Below are positions 8,867 to 16,847 of a stretch of DNA of 64,000 bases, one piece after another. This stretch comes from DASRHD01 sp035485575 (GTDB lineage: Bacteria > Verrucomicrobiota > Verrucomicrobiia > Opitutales > Opitutaceae). The position numbers were made by a program, and so were the translations under genes. The notes below the pieces were generated by a model. The model searched no databases. It was given only the letters and a program-made list of their open reading frames with translations, and had not been told where the DNA came from. Position 1 is the stretch's first letter, and the number at the start of each line of letters is the position of its first letter. The DNA lies in the NCBI GenBank assembly GCA_035485575.1, contig DATHNW010000010.1:1-64000 (forward strand), in the 5' to 3' direction.

Positions 8867-9862
8867 ATGATCCCCCCAGACCGCAAACTCCGTTGGGGCG
8901 TGCTTGGGTATGCGCGCATCGCCCGGGAATCGCTTATCCCCGCCATCCTTCGTTCGGGCAGCTCGGAATTTCACGCCATTGCGTCGCGCGACGAAACCAA
9001 GCTGGCCGAATGCCGGGCGCGTTTTCCCGGTCTTGCCAAAACCTATCGCGGCTATGACGAGCTTCTGCGCGATCCGGAGGTGGACGCGGTTTACATTCCG
9101 CTGCCGAATGCGCTGCATTGCGAATGGACGGTCAAGGCTGCCGAACAGGGCAAGCACGTGCTCTGTGAAAAGCCGCTCGCGCTCAACGCCGCCGAGGTGC
9201 GCAAAATGACCGCCGCCTGCGCCGCGCATGGCGTCACGCTGATGGAGGCGTTTATGTACCGCTACACCGACCGCACGCGGCAGGTGCTTGGCGTGCTCCG
9301 CAGCGGCGTGCTGGGTGAAATCAAATATCTCAGCTCAAGTTTCCGGTTCCTGCTGGCCAATCCGGCCTCGATCAAGTTCAAGCCCGAGCTTGGTGGCGGT
9401 TCGCTCTATGACGTGGGCTGTTATCCGGTGAATTTCGCCGGCTTGGTGGCCGATGAGATCGCGCGTGCGCCGGCCGGTTCGGTGCGGCCGGAAGCGGTTT
9501 CTGCCGAATGCATGCGTACGGGCGGCATTGACGTGATTTTTTCCGCGGTGCTGAAATATCCCTCCGGTCTGCTGGCTTCGCTGAACAGCGGGTTCAATGC
9601 GCACCGCCGCGTGTTTTCAGAGATCGTCGGCACGCAGGGTGTGCTCGAAATCCCCGACACCTTCGGCGATGAGGCGGGGGCGTTGGTGCTGACCGCGGGC
9701 AGCGAGCGCCGGGAAATTCCGGTGACGGCGACCGATCGCTATCTCCTCGAACTGGAGGATTTCGCCGACGCGGTGCGGCACAGTCGCACACCGCATTTCG
9801 GCCTGGTCGAAACGCTGCGCAACACGGAGGTCATCGACCGTCTGCTCGCGGCCGTTTTGTAA
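8867..9862 (+). CDS. Gfo/Idh/MocA family NAD(P)-dependent oxidoreductase
   Basis: 331 aa. The N-terminal Rossmann fold begins WGVLGYARIARESL (dinucleotide loop ~11-20). The family motif EKPL is at 101-104 and the catalytic-region signature GGGSLYDVGCYPVN lies near residue 180, where Lys and Tyr/His residues normally sit. The C-terminal half is the usual alpha/beta substrate domain. These enzymes oxidise or reduce sugars, inositols or their derivatives; the substrate cannot be read from sequence. The 124-bp divergent spacing to the DUF1080 gene at 7996-8742 suggests shared regulation. Confidence 0.92.
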   Translation: MIPPDRKLRWGVLGYARIARESLIPAILRSGSSEFHAIASRDETKLAECRARFPGLAKTYRGYDELLRDPEVDAVYIPLPNALHCEWTVKAAEQGKHVLCEKPLALNAAEVRKMTAACAAHGVTLMEAFMYRYTDRTRQVLGVLRSGVLGEIKYLSSSFRFLLANPASIKFKPELGGGSLYDVGCYPVNFAGLVADEIARAPAGSVRPEAVSAECMRTGGIDVIFSAVLKYPSGLLASLNSGFNAHRRVFSEIVGTQGVLEIPDTFGDEAGALVLTAGSERREIPVTATDRYLLELEDFADAVRHSRTPHFGLVETLRNTEVIDRLLAAVL

Positions 9863-9952
9863 AGCCGACGCGAAGGCGCCCTGTGTCATCAATAGCATGG
9901 TCCGTTAGTCTCATGCTTGCCCGCTGACCGGCAGGAGGGATAGCCTGTCTGC

Positions 9953-11524
9953 GTGCTCTCTGCTTCTAGCTTTCCGTCCGGCCCTTTTCTGCGCGGGCTG
10001 GTCATGGTTCTCGGATTATTTTCCTTCACCGCTATTCTTGGTGTTCACAATATCGCGGACGGCGATCTCTGGGGAAAGCTCGCCATCGGGGCGCACGTTT
10101 GGAAATACGGCACGGTTCCGCTGCGCGACACCTTCGCTTTCACGCCGGTATTGCCTCAGTATATCGAACACGAATGGGGCGCGGGCGCGCTTTTCTTCGG
10201 TGTGCTCAAATTTTTCGGCTCGGCCGGCTTGATGACCCTGAAAATCGTTCTCGCTCTGGGTGCTTTGCTGTCGGCCATTGCTGTCGGCCGTAAAACCGGA
10301 TGTGCTTGGGAGGCGTTGCTTGTACTGGCTGGGCCTGTGGCGGCGTGCATCCTTCCCGCCTATATTCCTGTTTTGCGCAGCCACGCCTTCACCTACTGCT
10401 TTTTTGCCCTCACCCTGCTCGGCCTGGAGGAAATTCGAGCAGGCCGGAAATGGCCGGCCTTCGCGCTGCCGGTGATGATGCTCGCCTGGTCGAACATCCA
10501 CGGGGGGTTCGTGGCCGGATTGGGCACGGTTGCCGTCTACACCGTCTTCTCGCTGTTCAGCGGCCGGCCGGCCAGGCTCATGCTGTCCGTCGCATTTGCC
10601 TGTGGCGCGGCCACGCTCGTCAATATTTACGGCCTCAAGTTCTGGGGGTATCTGATCCCGGCGCTCCTCAACAAGCGCCCTCATATCGCCGAGTGGCAGC
10701 CGCTGCCGCTTCTTGCGAACGATATTTATGATGTGTTCACCGGGTTTAGGATTCTTTTTGCGCTGGTGGTCCTCCTGCTCATCCTGGCCTGGCGACGCAC
10801 GAAGAAAAAAAGCTGGCCTGGTCTTGTCATGCTGGCAATCACTGCGGCGCTGGGCTGGCACAGCCGACGCCACACACCATTTTTCGGGGTGACGGCCATG
10901 GCCTTTGCCGGGCCATTTCTGCAGACACTATTCGCTGATTTGGCCGCTTTCCTGCCGGCGCGGGCGCGGGCCGCTTTGAACCCGGGTCTGGCGCTGATGG
11001 TGTTGTATGGCGCGCTCGCCATTCATGTTGCCGCCCGGATTCTGCCAGATGTCTCGTTCACGGTGCTTGCGCCGGTCGGCCATGATCCCGTCCGTGAAGC
11101 GGACATTCTTTCCCGGGCCGGCAGCGAAGGTAACTTGGCTGTTCCGTTCGAGTGGGGCTGCTACTCTTTCTGGCGGCTTTATCCGCGCATCAGGATTTCG
11201 ATGGATGGCCGATATGAGACAACGTATCCAGAATCTACATACAAATTAAACAACGATTTTTTTGAAAAATCGGGTCCTGGCTGGGATCGCCTTATTCGGG
11301 ATTATCCGGTGGATTACGTCATTCTCCGGTTTGCGCGGGACCGGCTGCGCCCGGAGGATCTGTTCAGCCGCGGCTATGTGCTCATATGGCTCACGCCAGG
11401 CCAGTCCGCACTCATGGCTTCGCAAAAGCACGCCGGCCGGCTTCGCCAAGTCGCAGCGGAGCTACCGGCTACGACAATCGATCCACTCGATGCCAGCATT
11501 CCAGACCAATGGTGGTTTCGCTGA
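9953..11524 (+). CDS. Polytopic membrane protein, possibly GT-C-type glycosyltransferase
   Basis: 523 aa from a GTG at 9953, with AGGAGGG about 13 nt upstream. About ten hydrophobic segments cover residues 15-365, followed by a soluble C-terminal part (~370-523). An acidic HNIADGDLWG motif follows the first membrane segment, similar in position to the loop-1 acidic motif of GT-C lipid-linked glycosyltransferases, and a HEWG motif lies soon after. No closer family was recognised. It ends 6 bp before the convergent dehydrogenase gene. Alternatively it could be a membrane protein without transferase activity. Confidence 0.75.
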   Translation: MLSASSFPSGPFLRGLVMVLGLFSFTAILGVHNIADGDLWGKLAIGAHVWKYGTVPLRDTFAFTPVLPQYIEHEWGAGALFFGVLKFFGSAGLMTLKIVLALGALLSAIAVGRKTGCAWEALLVLAGPVAACILPAYIPVLRSHAFTYCFFALTLLGLEEIRAGRKWPAFALPVMMLAWSNIHGGFVAGLGTVAVYTVFSLFSGRPARLMLSVAFACGAATLVNIYGLKFWGYLIPALLNKRPHIAEWQPLPLLANDIYDVFTGFRILFALVVLLLILAWRRTKKKSWPGLVMLAITAALGWHSRRHTPFFGVTAMAFAGPFLQTLFADLAAFLPARARAALNPGLALMVLYGALAIHVAARILPDVSFTVLAPVGHDPVREADILSRAGSEGNLAVPFEWGCYSFWRLYPRIRISMDGRYETTYPESTYKLNNDFFEKSGPGWDRLIRDYPVDYVILRFARDRLRPEDLFSRGYVLIWLTPGQSALMASQKHAGRLRQVAAELPATTIDPLDASIPDQWWFR

Positions 11525-11529
11525 TGTTT

Positions 11530-12633
11530 TCATCCGCCGGCTCGGCAAAAATTTCCGACGGAATGGGGTCCTTCCGGGTAGAGCAGCGGCACGGGCACCG
11601 GCACGGCGAATTTTTCCGCCCAGGGCGTGAGCGCGGGCATGATGGTCGGATAAAGCTCGAGGCCGTTTTTCAGATGGGCTTCACGGCGGCGCAGGCCGCC
11701 TTCGCCGGGCAGGCGTACGCGGTCGAAGCCCGGGCGGGGCGGAGTGTCATGACAGGCGGCAGAGAGCCAGGAGGTCTGGCGCAAAAAATCCTCGGCGCCG
11801 CCGTACAAGGCGGGATTGAGTACCTGCAGATAAACATTGGCGGCCCAGCCTTCCGGCGGATCGGCCCGACCATGGCCGGCCAGACCGCCGGTGAGCACCT
11901 CCGCGAGCAAGCCGAGCGCATAGCCCTTGTGGCCGTGATCAAGTCCGCCGACCGGCAGCAGCGCGCCCGGCGGCTGGGTGAAGATCACCGCGGGATCATC
12001 CGATGGATTGCCTTCATGGTCGATCACCCAGGGTCCCGGCAGCTTGCGCCCCTCGGCGCGGAGACGGTTGATCAAGCCGTTCGTGGCGATGGAAAGTGAG
12101 ACGTCGAGCACCACGGGGTCGCCGCCGGTCGGCCAGGCCGCTGCGATGGGGTTGGGCGTATAGACGGCGCGCCGGCCGCCGTGAGGCGCGACGTCGCCCC
12201 GCCGCGGATCGGAGCAGGCGAGGATCACCATCAAATTCTGGTCGGTGACGCGCTTGAGATAGGCGGCGAGGCAGGCGATGTGATGGCAGCGCCGGATCAC
12301 CACGGTGCAGGTGCCGTTTATTTTTGCGCGCTCCACCGCCAGTGCGATGGCCCGGAGCGTGAGCCAGGGTCCCGGCAGACGCCGGCCATCCCACGTCACC
12401 GCCGCCGGAAAATCAGCGAGCACCTGCGGCGAGCCGGCTTTGGCCATGCCGCCGCTTTCGAGTTCCCCAAGATACGGTGCGAGGAGCTGCAAGCCGTGGG
12501 TGGTGTGCCCCAGCAGGTCGCCCTCGACGAGAATTTCCGCGACAGCCGCCGACTTTTCCGCGTCGAGACCGGCGCGTTGCAACAGGGTGGAGGCGAAGCC
12601 AGCCAAGGCCTGGGCATTGTAACGTGAAGCCAT
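11530..12633 (-). CDS. Ldh_2 family malate/L-lactate dehydrogenase-like oxidoreductase
   Basis: 367 aa. Recognisable family features are an N-terminal helical region with ILVEGDLLGHTTHGLQLL (family form: D..G..SHG), a central RRCHHIACLAAYL segment, TPNPIAAAWP and GGLDHGHKGYALGLLAEVL before the C-terminal domain. The family contains NAD(P)H-dependent reductases of 2-oxo acids and cyclic imines (malate, 2,3-diketogulonate, ureidoglycolate, delta1-piperideine-2-carboxylate). Substrate is undetermined. It is the first gene downstream, on the same strand, of the leader peptide and terminator at 12972-13113, 338 nt away. Confidence 0.9.
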   Translation of the reverse strand: MASRYNAQALAGFASTLLQRAGLDAEKSAAVAEILVEGDLLGHTTHGLQLLAPYLGELESGGMAKAGSPQVLADFPAAVTWDGRRLPGPWLTLRAIALAVERAKINGTCTVVIRRCHHIACLAAYLKRVTDQNLMVILACSDPRRGDVAPHGGRRAVYTPNPIAAAWPTGGDPVVLDVSLSIATNGLINRLRAEGRKLPGPWVIDHEGNPSDDPAVIFTQPPGALLPVGGLDHGHKGYALGLLAEVLTGGLAGHGRADPPEGWAANVYLQVLNPALYGGAEDFLRQTSWLSAACHDTPPRPGFDRVRLPGEGGLRRREAHLKNGLELYPTIMPALTPWAEKFAVPVPVPLLYPEGPHSVGNFCRAGG

Positions 12634-12960
12634 GCGAAGAGGGTTGATAATGCATTAGCTCCCCCATGCAACACGGTTGGTGAGGTTTGTGGGCCGGTGG
12701 TTCATGTCTGTTCACGCGGAAAACAACGCTGTAGAAACGCGGTGGCCGGGCCGGGCTCCCCGCGGGCAAGGTCGGGCCGCGTATTGAGCACGAGAAAGTC
12801 GTGTCCGGCGCAGCTGGCTGTTTCGTGGAAAAACGGCAGGGGGCTGCCGTGCATTGGCGCCGGGCGCGGGGCTGGCCGGCCGGGCCTTGGATGATGGCGG
12901 GTGTGGTTCATGTGGATGGCGGGTTGAGTTGTCCGCCTCCGCTGTTTCACCGGCCGGGGT

Positions 12961-12997
12961 AAAATAAAAAACCCCCTCCGGTGGACACCGGAGGGGG
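12961..12997 (-). terminator. Strong rho-independent (attenuator-type) terminator
   Basis: Arms 12972-12983 and 12986-12997 form a 12-bp stem that starts CCCCCTCCGG on the minus strand, with the centre opening to a small loop. It is followed on that strand by TTTTTTATTTT. It begins 17 nt after the stop codon of the 13015-13113 leader frame, the spacing expected for transcription attenuation. Confidence 0.8.
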
Positions 12998-13014
12998 CGA
13001 AAGTGGTTTTAAAA

Positions 13015-13113
13015 TCACTCCCCTCGCGGCGTGCGGGCAATAGCGACGACGACGGCGACCACGGAAGAGGAGCCGGAGAATGAACTGAAGGGCGTCGTGC
13101 CAGCGAGGATCAT
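13015..13113 (-). CDS. Candidate leader peptide with Val/Ile run (ilvB-leader-like)
   Basis: A 32-codon frame from ATG 13113 to TGA 13015. Residues 18-26 read VVAVVVAIA: five Val and one Ile among nine codons, like leader peptides that control branched-chain amino acid operons. The last codons (CGA GGG GAG) contain GAGGGG, which can pair with CCCCTC in the 5' arm of the following terminator. Stalling on the Val codons would leave that segment free and favour antitermination, while a ribosome at the stop codon would cover it and allow termination. No Shine-Dalgarno site is seen. No ilv or leu gene follows, so the regulated target is unclear. Confidence 0.55.
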   Translation of the reverse strand: MILAGTTPFSSFSGSSSVVAVVVAIARTPRGE

Positions 13114-13125
13114 GAAAGGAGCGCA

Positions 13126-13154
13126 AAGAGAACCGGGTTTGCGGCCCGTGTCAA
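13126..13154 (-). promoter_or_regulatory. Possible promoter for the leader peptide
   Basis: A perfect -35 TTGACA (13154-13149) is followed after 17 bp by the weak -10-like TCTCTT (13131-13126). Transcription would start about six bases before the leader ATG, making the leader almost leaderless. Only the -35 match is strong. Confidence 0.35.
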
Positions 13155-13291
13155 GGCCGGGAGGAGAGGGCGCGAACCAAAATCCCCTCTTGCCGCAACT
13201 TCGGCGAAAGGCGTCCGTCAATTCTCTTGTTGCGAACCAGGCGCCGGTTGCGTGGCTTGGTCGCGATGCGCGTATTCCACTTCCTTATTCC

Positions 13292-14044
13292 ATGAAAATT
13301 TCACCGATCGTCCTGATCTGTCTTACCTTGGGCTCCGGCCTGGCGATTCCGGCTTTGGCCGTGACGGCCGACGGCTTGCGCAGCTTCGAGGGCATCGAGG
13401 AACCGGAGCTGCGTTATATTGTGGCGACCGGCAAATTTGTTTACGACCCGTTCGTCAACATCACCGATGTCGGCGACCACACGGTGCGCATGACGCTCCG
13501 CTACGGTCCGGATTGGTGGGACAGCGACCGCGACCGGCCGGATACCACGCGGCAGCGCGCCGAGATCAAGGGGCTCGGCCCGCATCAGAAGCCCGGTGAG
13601 ACCTTCGAGTACGCGACCACCTGGCGCACGGATCCCGCGTTTCACGGCAGCAGCCGCTTTTGTCATGTGTTCCAAATCAAGGCGACCGATGGGGACAATG
13701 GCGCGCCGCTGGTCGTGATCTCGGTCCTTGATGGGGTTGGCCGTGCCTGCGTGCGTTACTGGCCGGGCAACTCCAAGGATTTCATCAACGTGCGCGAATT
13801 TTCCTGGAAGCCCGGTGCGTGGCAGACCGTCCGCCTCCGCGTCAAGACCTCGGAGAAGGACGACGGAGAGGTGCTCGTGTCGGTGGACGGCGATGATTTT
13901 CAGGGTGTGAAAGGCGTGCGGGTCTATCGTCCTGATGCGACGGATTACCGTCCGAAATGGGGCCTCTATCGCGGCACGGCCAAGGGCATGGATCTCCACG
14001 ATGATTGGGTGGAGCACAAGAATGCGTCGGCGCAAAAACTCTGA
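13292..14044 (+). CDS. Secreted polysaccharide lyase-like (heparin lyase I type) beta-sandwich protein
   Basis: 250 aa from the ATG at 13292; upstream frame extension lacks signal-peptide character. Signal peptide ~1-23 ends near LAIPALA. The rest fits a concanavalin-A-like jelly roll of the Polysacc_lyase/heparin lyase I kind: RQRAEIKGLGP, then GETFEYATTWR, CHVFQIKA and, near the end, PKWGLYRG, a motif often seen in these lyases. A secreted uronic-acid-polysaccharide lyase is the best guess. Alternatively it could be a non-catalytic glycan-binding protein. A related fold ends the 16848-19229 product. Confidence 0.72.
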   Translation: MKISPIVLICLTLGSGLAIPALAVTADGLRSFEGIEEPELRYIVATGKFVYDPFVNITDVGDHTVRMTLRYGPDWWDSDRDRPDTTRQRAEIKGLGPHQKPGETFEYATTWRTDPAFHGSSRFCHVFQIKATDGDNGAPLVVISVLDGVGRACVRYWPGNSKDFINVREFSWKPGAWQTVRLRVKTSEKDDGEVLVSVDGDDFQGVKGVRVYRPDATDYRPKWGLYRGTAKGMDLHDDWVEHKNASAQKL

Positions 14045-14076
14045 ATCCGCGCCGGGGGTCGCGCGGGCCCGTCTGA

Positions 14077-14841
14077 TTAATTTTTCTTGATGGCGTCGGG
14101 CAGGTCCCCGGTCTCGATGGCCGGCAGGTATTCTTTCACCACGGGTGCGCTGATGATGACTTGGGACGGGCGCTCCAGGCTCTCGTTGATTTCCTGGGGC
14201 AGGGTGGTTTCGTGGCCCAGGTAGGCGACGCTGGCGCTGACCAGCGCGGGCATGGATTCGTCCTGGGTCGTGCCGTCGGAATCGAGGCTCATCTGGGCGC
14301 GCCAGAGAAGTTTTTTCTCATGGTGGTTCACATACGCGCCGGGGCTGTAGGCCGAGATGACGATGAAGTAACGGTCGTTGTCCGCCGCTTGCGTGATGTC
14401 TTCCCATGGCGGGAATCCGGGATTCATTTTGTCGAGGCTGCCGCCGGCCACGAGCGCAAGCATCATCGGCTGGTTGAAGGTGACTCCGTCTATTTTTTCA
14501 GGGTTCATGTAGCCCCAGTGATAGGCGATGATGTAGTCGAGTTCCCGGGAGTCGGCGGTGACGCCCTGGTAGTTCGCGGCGGCGAGGGCGTTGCGTACCA
14601 TGGACTCAACTTTCTCGGGCGGCGGGCTTTTTTCGCCGGCGACTTTTTCACCCTCTTCGCGATAGCCCCCCTTGATCAGAAGGTAGATGGCGGGATGATC
14701 ATGCGTGGGCTGGAGCATTTTTTTCCCCGCAGGCGTGACGTAGGAGTAAACGATGACATCGCGCGTCCGCTCGGCGCGGGCGAGGCCCGCACGGGTGCCC
14801 AGCAGGACGAGGACGGCGGCAAATTTATACAGGTTGCGCAT
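14077..14841 (-). CDS. Secreted protein of uncharacterised family, paralog 1
   Basis: 254 aa with a signal peptide (~1-23, ending near GLARAE). Mature start RTRDVIVYSYVTPAGKKM, then PTHDHPAIYLLIKGGY, a Pro-rich PPPEK, a helix with NALAAANYQGV, and YIIAYHWGYMNPEK. The C-terminal half has YFIVISAYSPGAY, LLWRAQMSLDS, PALVSASVAYLG and a final VKEYLPAIE. The adjacent gene (14984-15829) and 50995-51831 share the same order of motifs. No known domain was recognised, and no catalytic motif is evident. Export to the periplasm or outer membrane is likely. It is in tandem with paralog 2, on the same strand. Confidence 0.75.
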   Translation of the reverse strand: MRNLYKFAAVLVLLGTRAGLARAERTRDVIVYSYVTPAGKKMLQPTHDHPAIYLLIKGGYREEGEKVAGEKSPPPEKVESMVRNALAAANYQGVTADSRELDYIIAYHWGYMNPEKIDGVTFNQPMMLALVAGGSLDKMNPGFPPWEDITQAADNDRYFIVISAYSPGAYVNHHEKKLLWRAQMSLDSDGTTQDESMPALVSASVAYLGHETTLPQEINESLERPSQVIISAPVVKEYLPAIETGDLPDAIKKN

Positions 14842-14983
14842 GGAGCTGGTGGGAGGGGATTAAGCCGATGAAAGAAATCGGCCGCTTTGTTCGCAAGCCC
14901 TGCCGGCGCCATTGGCGAAATTTACCTGTTGTTTTCCCCTCTGGAAGAATTCCCAGAGTGGGGCCGGGCTTGGGCCCGGGCGC

Positions 14984-15829
14984 CTATTTGTCCTTCTGCG
15001 CCGGGACGGCGGGCAGGTACTCTTTCACTTTGGGGGCGGCGATGATGACCTGGGAGGGGCGGTCCAGGCTTTCGTTGATTTGTTGCGGGATGTCGGTCTC
15101 GCGGCCGAGGTAGGGCACGCTGGCGCTGACCAGCGCGGGCATGGATTCGACCTGGCTCGTGCCGTCGGAGTCGAGGCTCATCTGCGCGCGCCAGAGGAGT
15201 TTCTTCTCATGACGTTTTATAAAGGCGGCCGGGCTGTAAGCCGAGATGACAATGAAGTAGCGGTCGGTGTCCGCGGCCTGCGCAATGTCGTCCCACGGCG
15301 GGACGCCTGGCTCCATTTTGTCGAGGCTGGCTCCGGCCACGAGGACGAGCATCATCGGCTTGTTGAAGACGATTTGATTGCTCTTGTCGGTGGGATCGTC
15401 GCCCATGTCCATCGTTTCGGGATTCATGTAACCCCAGTTGTAGGCGATGATGTAGTCGATGGTCTGGGAATCGCTCTTGGCGGGGTCGTAGTTGGCGGGA
15501 AAATTTCCGCCGGGCGTGCCGTTGAACACGCCCAGGGCCTTCGAATTTGCGCCGTGATAATGGGCGGCAGCGAGAGCATTGCGCACCATTTGCTCGATCT
15601 TTTCCGGCGGCGGGCTTTTTTCCCCGGCGGCCTTGTCGCCCTCTTCATGGTAACCGCCGGCGATGAGCAGACAGGTGGCGGGGTGGTCGGCGGTGGGCGG
15701 CGTCATCGCTTTTCCGGCTTCCGTGACCATGGAGTAGACGATGACATCGCGTGTGCGTTCCGCATGGGCGAGGCCCGCGCTGGCGCCCAGCAGGGCGAGA
15801 GCGGCGGCGAATTTATGCAAGGTGCGCAT
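14984..15829 (-). CDS. Secreted protein of uncharacterised family, paralog 2
   Basis: 281 aa from the ATG at 15829; the open frame continues to 16357, but the chosen start gives a signal peptide matching paralog 1. Shared landmarks: RTRDVIVYSMVTEAGKAM, DHPATCLLIAGGYHEEG, NALAAAHYHG, YIIAYNWGYMNPE, YFIVISAYSPAAF and LLWRAQMSLDSDGT. It carries an insertion of ~25 residues near position 105 relative to paralog 1. The high identity of the two neighbours points to a fairly recent tandem duplication. Function unknown. Confidence 0.78.
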   Translation of the reverse strand: MRTLHKFAAALALLGASAGLAHAERTRDVIVYSMVTEAGKAMTPPTADHPATCLLIAGGYHEEGDKAAGEKSPPPEKIEQMVRNALAAAHYHGANSKALGVFNGTPGGNFPANYDPAKSDSQTIDYIIAYNWGYMNPETMDMGDDPTDKSNQIVFNKPMMLVLVAGASLDKMEPGVPPWDDIAQAADTDRYFIVISAYSPAAFIKRHEKKLLWRAQMSLDSDGTSQVESMPALVSASVPYLGRETDIPQQINESLDRPSQVIIAAPKVKEYLPAVPAQKDK

Positions 15830-15923
15830 TGGTAATGAAGACGGTTTCTTAGGGTAAAAGTTGCGCGAGTCTCCATGGAGCCGCCGAAGGGGGCAAGTCT
15901 TCCCCGATTCGGCCGGCATCGCA

Positions 15924-16580
15924 TCACTCTGCTGGCGGCGGGCCGAAATGCGCGGCATGCGTCGCATAGGCCGCGGCATCCGCGAGCATGGCATCGAGAG
16001 CGGCGGCGAGTGGCGCGGCCGTGGTGAGCCCGGAGAAGATGGCCTTGTCGCCGATGGCATCCTCCAGCACGAAGGCCGGGCGCTGGGTGATCTGCAGGGC
16101 GTGGAATTCAGCCGTGGCCGCCTGCACGCGCGCCTCGATTTCGCGCGACTGCGCCCTGGCCCGGAGTTTCTCCGCGTCAATGCCCGCCACTTTGGCCGCA
16201 ACGGCGATCGCCTCGGCCATATCGCCGATCTTGCGGCCTTCGCGCAGGGCAGCGTGAGCCAGCGCAAGGCGCAGGCCGTCGTCGTCGAAGCCGAAGTCGC
16301 GGCCTGCCTCGGCCACGAGATTGGGCGCGAGATACAACCCTTTGCGTCCGGCCTCAAACCAGCCCGAGTTGAGCAGGTAGGGTGAGCGCACGATCGTGCC
16401 GCTGCGGCGGTAAAACCAGTCGCATTGCGCGCGCGATGCCGGAAAGTCCCCCGGGTTCATCAGCGCGATCTTCCACGCGAACTCGGCGCGGCCGGCGTAG
16501 CGTGCCTTCAATTCGGTCTAGGCGGGCTCGGCCCAATGGCACCACGAGGAAAGGACTTCGAGATAGTAAGTGATTTTCAT
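15924..16580 (-). pseudogene. DsbA-family thioredoxin-like gene interrupted by an in-frame TAG
   Basis: Read from ATG 16580, the frame begins MKITYYLEVLSSWCHWAEPA, then meets TAG at 16520-16518 (codon 21) and continues without further stops for ~197 codons to 15924. The N-terminal strand and SSWCHW active-site region look like a DsbA/2-hydroxychromene-2-carboxylate isomerase-type thioredoxin fold, and the rest (WKIALMNPGDFP, DWFYRRSGT, then an inserted helical domain) fits one protein. TAG replaces a codon that is plausibly TGG (Trp). Restart downstream would lose the active site. It is either a recent nonsense mutation or a sequencing error. Confidence 0.75.
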
Positions 16581-16802
16581 GCGATCGACCCGCCGGAGTT
16601 TTGCTCGCGCCCGTCAAGCGGGTCAACCGCGGCTGTACTTGGGCCGGGCGATGAAATGATGGGCTCGGCGGGGGAAACAGGCGGGAAATTGAAGCTGAAG
16701 TTTCTAACTGTGAATACGATAGGATTTTTTTAGGTTCAACTTCATCTCGCCGGCCTGGAAGAGGGAGCCGCAGGGGTGGAATCAATATCGTGATTATTGA
16801 GG

Positions 16803-16829
16803 ATACCGTTTCCCGCCGGAAAACGGTAT
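16803..16829 (+). promoter_or_regulatory. Hairpin in the 5' leader of the lyase gene
   Basis: Arms 16803-16811 (ATACCGTTT) and 16821-16829 (AAACGGTAT) form a perfect 9-bp inverted repeat ending 18 nt before the ATG at 16848. It could be an operator or an mRNA structure over the ribosome-binding region. Confidence 0.4.
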
Positions 16830-16847
16830 TGTAACCCTTCCCCAAAA

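Larger units (their letters stand above)
12634..13291. other. 658-bp intergenic region with an attenuator-like structure
   Basis: There is no convincing protein gene of ordinary size. The right half carries, on the minus strand, a promoter-like pair, a short open frame with a Val/Ile run and a strong terminator, listed separately. The left half (12634-12960) shows nothing recognisable: open frames there are rich in Pro, Arg and His and look like non-coding GC-rich sequence. Confidence 0.7.

Noticed and set aside
12702..13040. A 112-codon minus-strand frame after the leader region
   Set aside because: It overlaps the leader peptide and runs through the terminator; rich in Pro, Arg and His; no sign of coding selection by eye.
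13031..13291. N-terminal extension of the lyase-like gene from GTG 13031
   Set aside because: The extension is hydrophilic and repetitive, while the ATG at 13292 starts a proper signal peptide. The extension is also the complement of the leader peptide.
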